From positions 1 to 64,000 of the forward strand of contig WHTT01000006.1 of the NCBI GenBank assembly GCA_009377605.1: 64,000 nucleotides of DNA. Reading direction: 5' to 3'. Positions 61,791-64,000 of the stretch are shown piece after piece. The stretch's first letter is position 1. Each line of letters starts with the position of its first letter. The translations under genes were made by a program, and so were the position numbers. Source of the stretch: Luteitalea sp. (GTDB lineage Bacteria; Acidobacteriota; Vicinamibacteria; Vicinamibacterales; Vicinamibacteraceae). The notes beneath the pieces are model-generated. The model saw nothing but the letters and a program-made list of their open reading frames with translations, did not search any database and was not told the DNA's origin.

Positions 61791-62196
61791 GGTGGTGGTG
61801 ACGAAGGCCGCCCGGGCACGCGCGTGGCTCAATGAGGCAGCCGCCACACTGCTCGCGCCCCTCGACAGGTTCCAGTCCGACCCGAAAGCGCGGGATCTGT
61901 CGCTCTTTTATCTCTTTCTCTCCATTCAAGAGTGCATAGACTTAGCCGCCCACTGGGTGGCCGACGAAGGATGGGCTGAGCCGGACGATGCGGGCTCTGC
62001 GTTCGACGTCCTTGCGGATCGCAGCGTGATCGACCGCGACACCGCGACGGCCTTGCGTGCTGCCGCTGGCCTGCGTAACCGGATCGCGCACGGCTATGCC
62101 CTGCTCGACTACGAGCGGGTGCACCGCGAGGCGCAAGGAGGCGTTCCCGCGCTCCGCAAGTTCCTCGTTTCCATCACAGAAGCAGCGGGTGTGTAA
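61777..62196 (+). CDS. HEPN/DUF86-domain RNase toxin (HepT-like)
   Basis: 139 residues from a GTG that overlaps the MNT gene. The helical HEPN domain has FYLFLSIQECIDLAAHWVAD and, near the C-terminus, LRNRIAHGYALLDYERV, giving the RxxxxH and following Tyr that form the ribonuclease active site and AMPylation target. Pairing and order (MNT then HEPN) match the MntA/HepT type II/VII toxin-antitoxin systems. The active-site residues look intact, so the toxin should be functional. Confidence 0.85.
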   Translation: MVGREVVVTKAARARAWLNEAAATLLAPLDRFQSDPKARDLSLFYLFLSIQECIDLAAHWVADEGWAEPDDAGSAFDVLADRSVIDRDTATALRAAAGLRNRIAHGYALLDYERVHREAQGGVPALRKFLVSITEAAGV

Positions 62197-62209
62197 GTCG
62201 CGGCGGCTT

Positions 62210-63154
62210 CTAGAGGCTTGATTTCTCGAGGAGCTTCACCAGCGTATGGAGCGTGTGGGAGACCGGCGTCGGAATGCCAAGCTCCGCCCCACGGCGCGCC
62301 ACGTAGCCGTTCAGGGAATCGATCTCCGTGCGCTTCCCGCGCAGGATGTCCTGCCCCGTCGACGACAGCGCATTCGGCATGCTGCCTGCGAGCTTCCAGC
62401 CCGCTTCGACCATGCCGTCTGGCATCTCGACACCGAGCCCGCGCGCAACCGCTACGGTCTCTTCGATGGCGTGCCGCATCACTTCGCGTGTCCCGGGATC
62501 GGCGACCAGCCGCCCATATCTGGTTCGGGTCAACGCGGAGATCGCGTTGTAGGCACAGTTCATGACCATCTTCGTCCAGAGATCCGTTTCGATGCGTGCC
62601 GATACTCGACACGGCACACCGGCCCGGCCGAAGACGTGCGCGACTCGCTCGATGTCGCGCCGGCGCTGATCGCTGGATCCACCGCGCTGCGGGGCATCAC
62701 CGATGATGAGGTCGCCACGGCCGGCATGCGTCACCACGCCCGGGGCCGTCATCTCCGCGGCCACATAGACGGACGCGGGAATGGCATCGATCCGCGTCGC
62801 GGCGCGAATACGCTCTGCACCATCCACACCGTTCTGGAGGCAAACAACAACGGCTCCATTCGACACATGGAGCGCAAGGGTGTTGGCTGCCGCTTCCGTG
62901 TCGGTTGTCTTGACCGCAAACAGGACGAGCTCGGCGTCACCGGCGGCGGCGGGGTCGATAGATGCCGACGCGGGGACCGTCGCCTCGAAGTCGCGGGTCT
63001 GGAGTAGCAGGCCGCTTGCCGTGATGGCGTCGACGTGCGCCGCGCGACCGATGAGTGTCACGGGAGCACCGGCGCGTGCGAGCATGCCGCCGAAATAACA
63101 GCCAACCGCGCCCGCCCCCATGACCGCCACCCGCGGCCACTCCTCAATCGTCAT
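62210..63154 (-). CDS. panE: 2-dehydropantoate 2-reductase
   Basis: 314 residues. The NADPH-binding start is VAVMGAGAVGCYFGGMLARAG, followed by LVLFAVKTTDTEAA and CLQNGVDGAERI. The catalytic Lys is in TDLWTKMVMNCAYNAISAL and the C-terminal substrate-binding part in QDILRGKRTEIDSLNGYV. It reduces ketopantoate to pantoate for coenzyme A synthesis. Several family members act on other keto acids, so the symbol is the family's usual name rather than a proven function. It stands alone, convergent with the HEPN gene. Confidence 0.85.
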   Translation of the reverse strand: MTIEEWPRVAVMGAGAVGCYFGGMLARAGAPVTLIGRAAHVDAITASGLLLQTRDFEATVPASASIDPAAAGDAELVLFAVKTTDTEAAANTLALHVSNGAVVVCLQNGVDGAERIRAATRIDAIPASVYVAAEMTAPGVVTHAGRGDLIIGDAPQRGGSSDQRRRDIERVAHVFGRAGVPCRVSARIETDLWTKMVMNCAYNAISALTRTRYGRLVADPGTREVMRHAIEETVAVARGLGVEMPDGMVEAGWKLAGSMPNALSSTGQDILRGKRTEIDSLNGYVARRGAELGIPTPVSHTLHTLVKLLEKSSL

Positions 63155-63172
63155 GTCGTGGTTGCCAAGACG

Positions 63173-63246
63173 GCGGACCGTCAGGTCCGCTAGCGGCCAA
63201 ATTTACATCGATTCGTGTGGATCAAGAAAAGATGCCAGGCATCTTT
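63173..63246 (-). terminator. Terminator hairpin of the efflux gene and a nearby palindrome
   Basis: AAAGATGC/GCATCTTT with a three-base loop (63228-63246) is followed on the minus strand by TTTTCTT, an intrinsic terminator beyond the stop of the efflux gene at 63274. A second hairpin, GCGGACC/GGTCCGC (63173-63190), lies close to the start of the reductase gene. Confidence 0.6.
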
Positions 63247-63273
63247 CGGGACGCCGCCTTGCCGAGGCGGGCA

Positions 63274-64000
63274 CTAGAATCGGGCCGTCCGCTGCACCAC
63301 TTCTCGACCAGACGAAGCGGGGCCGGCGGCGCTGGTTGTCGCGCCACTCGCGCCGGTGGCGGCGCCGTCGGTCACAATGCCCCCCAGCGCTTTGTAGACC
63401 GCCACGACGCTCGTATACACGCCGACCTCGGCTTGGGCCACGGCGTCTTCCGCCTCGAGCTGCGTGCGTTCCGCATCCAACAGCGAGAGGAAGTCGGCAA
63501 CGCCCTCTTTGTAGCGCACGCGCGCGATATCAGCGGCACGCGTGCTCTCTCTCACCTGCTCGCCGAGCCTGAGCAGTCGCTGCTGCTCCTCGCGATAGGA
63601 AACCAGCGCGTTCTCGGTTTCTTCGAGCGCCAGCAGCACCGTTTGCTCGAACGTCGCGAGGGTCTCGCCCGTCGCCGCTTCCGCACCACGCAGCCGTGCC
63701 CGTGCACTGCCGAGGTCGAACGCCGCCCAGCTCAACGCCGGCGTTACGGCCCACGCGCGCGAGTCTGCCTCTCCGAAGAGGCTGCCTCGACCTGCAATGA
63801 AACCGAGGAACCCGGTCAGCGTCACGCGCGGATAGAGATCCGCGGCCGCCACACCCTCACGGGCCACAGCCGCCGCCAAGCTCCGCTCGGCCGCGCGAAC
63901 ATCCGGACGGCGACGAAGCAACTCGCCCGGGTCGCCAATCGACAGCGCTTTTGCCAGCGGCGGGTAGGGACGAGGCGCGAGATCCGCGCGAAGGGCGCCC
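63274..64000 (-). CDS. TolC/NodT-type outer-membrane efflux protein, C-terminal part (5' end outside window)
   Basis: The frame is open to the window edge. The visible 241 residues belong to the OEP family of RND efflux channels: LRRRPDVRAAERSLAAA, then YPRVTLTGFLGFIAG, long amphipathic helices (VLLALEETENALVSYREEQ, AADIARVRYKEGVADFLSLL) and DAERTQLEAEDAVAQAEV. The C-terminal tail is Ala/Gly-rich. It forms a trimeric channel; inner-membrane and adaptor genes would be expected upstream, beyond the window. Confidence 0.88.
   Translation of the reverse strand, partial: GALRADLAPRPYPPLAKALSIGDPGELLRRRPDVRAAERSLAAAVAREGVAAADLYPRVTLTGFLGFIAGRGSLFGEADSRAWAVTPALSWAAFDLGSARARLRGAEAATGETLATFEQTVLLALEETENALVSYREEQQRLLRLGEQVRESTRAADIARVRYKEGVADFLSLLDAERTQLEAEDAVAQAEVGVYTSVVAVYKALGGIVTDGAATGASGATTSAAGPASSGREVVQRTARF

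Overview
The window looks like one GC-rich chromosomal segment of an Acidobacteriota member, probably from the Vicinamibacteria or a relative. This rests on gene content, since no rRNA or marker phylogeny is available here. The signature features are large TonB-dependent receptors with an N-terminal carboxypeptidase-like plug extension, CRTAC1-type FG-GAP/ASPIC-UnbV proteins beside TPR proteins, a PadR regulator with an ADOP-type (acidobacterial duplicated orphan permease) FtsX permease, several sulfatases, and dispersed palindromic repeats. I see no rRNA, tRNA, CRISPR array, prophage or transposase.

Layout. 0-11 kb: the end of a TonB receptor, a CRTAC1 protein, an HNH endonuclease protein with a leaderless-looking promoter, a truncated DoxX-like gene, and a minus-strand TPR-CRTAC1-TPR operon whose first gene is frameshifted. 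11-16 kb: a TonB receptor and a sulfatase read divergently from that operon. 16-25.5 kb: housekeeping and envelope genes (PBP1, membrane protein, barrel protein, GT39-type glycosyltransferase, Uma2 nuclease, release factor 3) and a badly eroded ATP-grasp/alpha-E/transglutaminase locus. 25.5-30.5 kb: a second TonB receptor and a second sulfatase, divergent. 30.7-34.8 kb: RecQ and a GMC oxidoreductase with its gluconate-dehydrogenase-type small subunit. 35-40 kb: a catabolic operon of bicupin isomerase, aldehyde dehydrogenase, MFS carrier and Gfo/Idh oxidoreductase. 40-45 kb: a VCBS protein, a LamG-type remnant, an AraC regulator, a zinc alcohol dehydrogenase and a LacI regulator. 45-56 kb: a third complete TonB receptor, a secreted unknown protein, a two-gene transketolase, an UxaA/SuyAB-type two-subunit lyase, a methyltransferase-like protein and two hydroxyacid dehydrogenases. 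56-64 kb: ADOP permease plus PadR, VOC protein, ROK repressor with an alpha-glucuronidase remnant, MNT/HEPN toxin-antitoxin pair, ketopantoate reductase and a TolC/NodT-type efflux protein running off the end.

Three signals deserve attention. First, both complete TonB-receptor/sulfatase loci carry the same tandem operator built on ATGACATCGATRTCAT just after the predicted transcription start, so they are probably one regulon for a sulfated, perhaps amino-sugar-containing, glycan. Second, a LacI-type palindrome CGAAAACGTTTTCG occurs at the third TonB receptor and at the split transketolase, with a weaker copy before the lacI-type gene. The transketolase is divergent from an operon whose gene order (small SAF subunit, large lyase subunit, Ldh_2 dehydrogenase, PGDH-like dehydrogenase) equals the set used for sulfolactate breakdown (SuyA, SuyB, ComC, SlcC). 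This is a candidate organosulfonate or sulfosugar pathway; uronate/aldonate catabolism is the main alternative. Third, several genes are reduced to start and end fragments joined by internal deletions (alpha-glucuronidase, LamG protein, ATP-grasp/alpha-E/transglutaminase), a pattern that is either real genome erosion or an assembly artefact.
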